The notes beneath the pieces are model-generated. The model saw only the letters and a program-made list of their open reading frames with translations, was not told the origin of the DNA and ran no database searches. Source: Sipunculus nudus (taxonomy: Eukaryota; Annelida; Sipuncula; Golfingiida; Sipunculidae). From it: a stretch of DNA of 64,000 nucleotides. The translations under genes were made by a program, and so were the position numbers. Numbering within the stretch: position 1 is the stretch's first letter; each line of letters opens with the position of its first letter. The stretch lies in contig CM049316.1 of NCBI GenBank assembly GCA_026874595.1, positions 24,577,839 to 24,641,838 of the forward strand, written 5' to 3'. Below, in pieces: positions 62,705 through 64,000 of the stretch.

Positions 62705-63996
62705 CTATTTAGGATACATGGTCAGTAGCTCATGAACCTCTTTTATAATATTTGTTTGGTTTTCAAGTTCTTTCTGAATATCGTTGAACATGTCAATTGT
62801 TGGCGTCTTCTTACTTCCAACCAGCTGTATAATGCTGTCGACTAGAGTGTATGGAGGGAAGACAGCACTCATAACAGGTAACACCTTTGCCTCCGACGAT
62901 TCACCGCACGCTACATTCTTCAGCTCTGGTAATTCTTCCCGAGATGACATTTTTCGGCTGTCTCCAAATTGAAACTGCGCAAGTTCCTTTTTCAGAGGGA
63001 GTCCTTCTTTGACTGCCGCCAAGACACAACATTTGAGTAATTCAACGTCTGTATTTTGATCCAATCCTTTCAAGCTTTTATCGATATTTTGCAGAGCAGT
63101 TGCTATTCCTTCATATGCTTCCTGGTCATTCGATGCGGCGGAACTGTATTCACTTCTCATGTCTGACTCAATGAGCTGGTTTTTCAACTTGGCTCCTCCT
63201 GATGTTAAAGCGCCTGCTGCAGCCATGACACCACCGACAGCTGCTAAAGGTAGGAAAATGACGCCTGCTGCCATCACCCCGAGTCCTACACCTGACACGG
63301 TAGCCCCAGTTACACGGGCAATATTTACGTTTCGGCCATGCATCTCCAAATCCTTAATCTGTTGTTCCACCTTCCCCATTAGATCTTCTCTTGCTTCAAT
63401 CCAAGCATTGTATTTTGAAATGTATTCTCGGTATAGATGCTCTTCTCCCAGCACTTGTTTTATTAGCTAAAATATAATTTCGTTTATGAAACATACCTAA
63501 AAACCTAAAACAATGTACCTTTTTTTTTATTTTATCAGTCAATCCAGGCTATCCTAGTCATGATAAGAATGACACAATAACCTGCGAAATATTTAAGAAA
63601 TAAAGAAATCTGTTGTTAACAAATGGAGAATACAACCGATTTTTCTGGTGGTGATATTATACTGTTTTTTTTTGTAATATGGCCTATTGTGTATATAATA
63701 TGGCTGCCTATTGTTCAGATAAAGATATGTTGATATTTCGGGAATTAAAAAAATATGTCTGCATATCTGGCTTTTACCTTCCTTCGGCGTTTCTCAGCAT
63801 CCAACAGGGCATCCTTTTCCTCTGCCCAACGCCCAAGCAATTCTTTGAATGTCGTCTTTATGCCTGACTGTAATTTGGCACTTCCTCTGATTCGGAGTAG
63901 AAATTCTGTTTCTGTTGATTTGCCAAGGGTAGAAAGATCCTTTTCAAGATGTTTGATATCCATATTTGCTTCAACATCTGAGAGCTCGGGTCGAAT
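62705..63996 (-). CDS. Atlastin/GBP-ApoL-like gene, copy B, last two exons (partial)
   Basis: The exons are 63996-63778 (73 codons, from just after a GAAG acceptor at the window edge) and 63466-62705 (253 residues plus stop, TTTTAG acceptor). The first encodes the coiled helical region (MDIKHLEKDLSTL... to EKRRRK). The second opens with LIKQVLGEEHLY and has a basic helix. It then has NVNIARVTGATVSGVGLGVM, and a Gly/Ala-rich hydrophobic span of about 40 residues (VGGVMAAAGALTSGGA) as in apolipoprotein L. A C-terminal helical part of about 130 residues ends LLTMYPK. All of it is open. The GTPase part would be right of base 64000. Compared with copy A the last exon is intact and splice sites are canonical. 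Confidence 0.8.
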
Positions 63997-64000
63997 CTTC

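Larger units (their letters stand above)
54101..64000. repeat. Segmental duplicate, copy B (right unit, runs off window)
   Basis: It is the direct repeat of 18269-28893. Differences by insertion are the LTR-like block at 58197, a different tract near 60.65 kb, the arm-like element at 61.57 kb and the absence of the GIY-YIG relic. Between 54101 and 62490 no supported gene other than these elements is seen. The open frame at 58087-58440 is partly inside the LTR-like insertion. Confidence 0.85.

Noticed and set aside
1-64000. CRISPR arrays, bacterial operons, rRNA or tRNA genes
   Set aside because: Repeats lack regular unique spacers, genes are intron-bearing, and no tRNA box pair or rRNA segment was recognised by eye.

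Overview
This is a window of animal nuclear DNA. It has GT-AG introns, AT-rich non-coding sequence, many microsatellites and dense mobile-element debris. A bivalve mollusc is the best guess. Several repeats share a conserved head (GACCCATGGGTC core, then GCTCAGCTG), internal tandem units, an ACGG-rich patch and a tail ending in TCAGCTGAGCTAA. That layout resembles the 'pearl' elements described from bivalves; the comparison is from memory and was not searched. No bacterial operon, CRISPR array, rRNA or convincing tRNA gene was seen.

Bases 1-6463 look like one large DNA transposon. Inverted arms match at about 37 of 43 positions (1-43 against 6463-6421); the left arm runs off the window. Inside are two spliced genes read towards each other. 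The first has eight exons and encodes a 769-residue protein with a THAP zinc finger and a transposase-like core. The second has three exons and encodes a 207-residue protein that is a free-standing copy of the cytoplasmic cysteine-rich (ballast) domain of the P2X7 receptor. Their stop codons are 28 bases apart, and the DNA upstream of both genes shares an inverted block. The right arm appears to be split by a later 375-bp insertion.

Bases 6.6-7.9 kb hold two minus-strand exons of a MARVEL (CMTM/plasmolipin-like) four-helix membrane protein. The missing 3' exons probably lie left of base 1, which would place the transposon in one of its introns. Bases 8-16 kb are mostly pearl-like elements and their tandem arrays, with one weak candidate exon near 13.8 kb.

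Bases 18.3-64 kb are dominated by a tandem segmental duplication with a unit of about 35.8 kb. Each unit carries a minus-strand gene joining an atlastin/GBP-type dynamin-like GTPase to a C-terminal apolipoprotein-L-like membrane domain. Copy A is complete in the window (12 coding exons, 39395 to 27583). Its last exon carries both a lost splice acceptor and a +1 shift in a T7 run, so its ApoL-like end is probably broken or miscalled. Copy B shows only its last two exons before the window ends, and those are intact. Copy A's introns hold a 2.9-kb long-inverted-repeat element, a pearl-like array and a decayed LINE. The copy A duplicon also carries a GIY-YIG (Penelope-type) relic that copy B lacks. 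Bases 40-54 kb are largely repeats plus a few candidate promoter or 5' exon signals.
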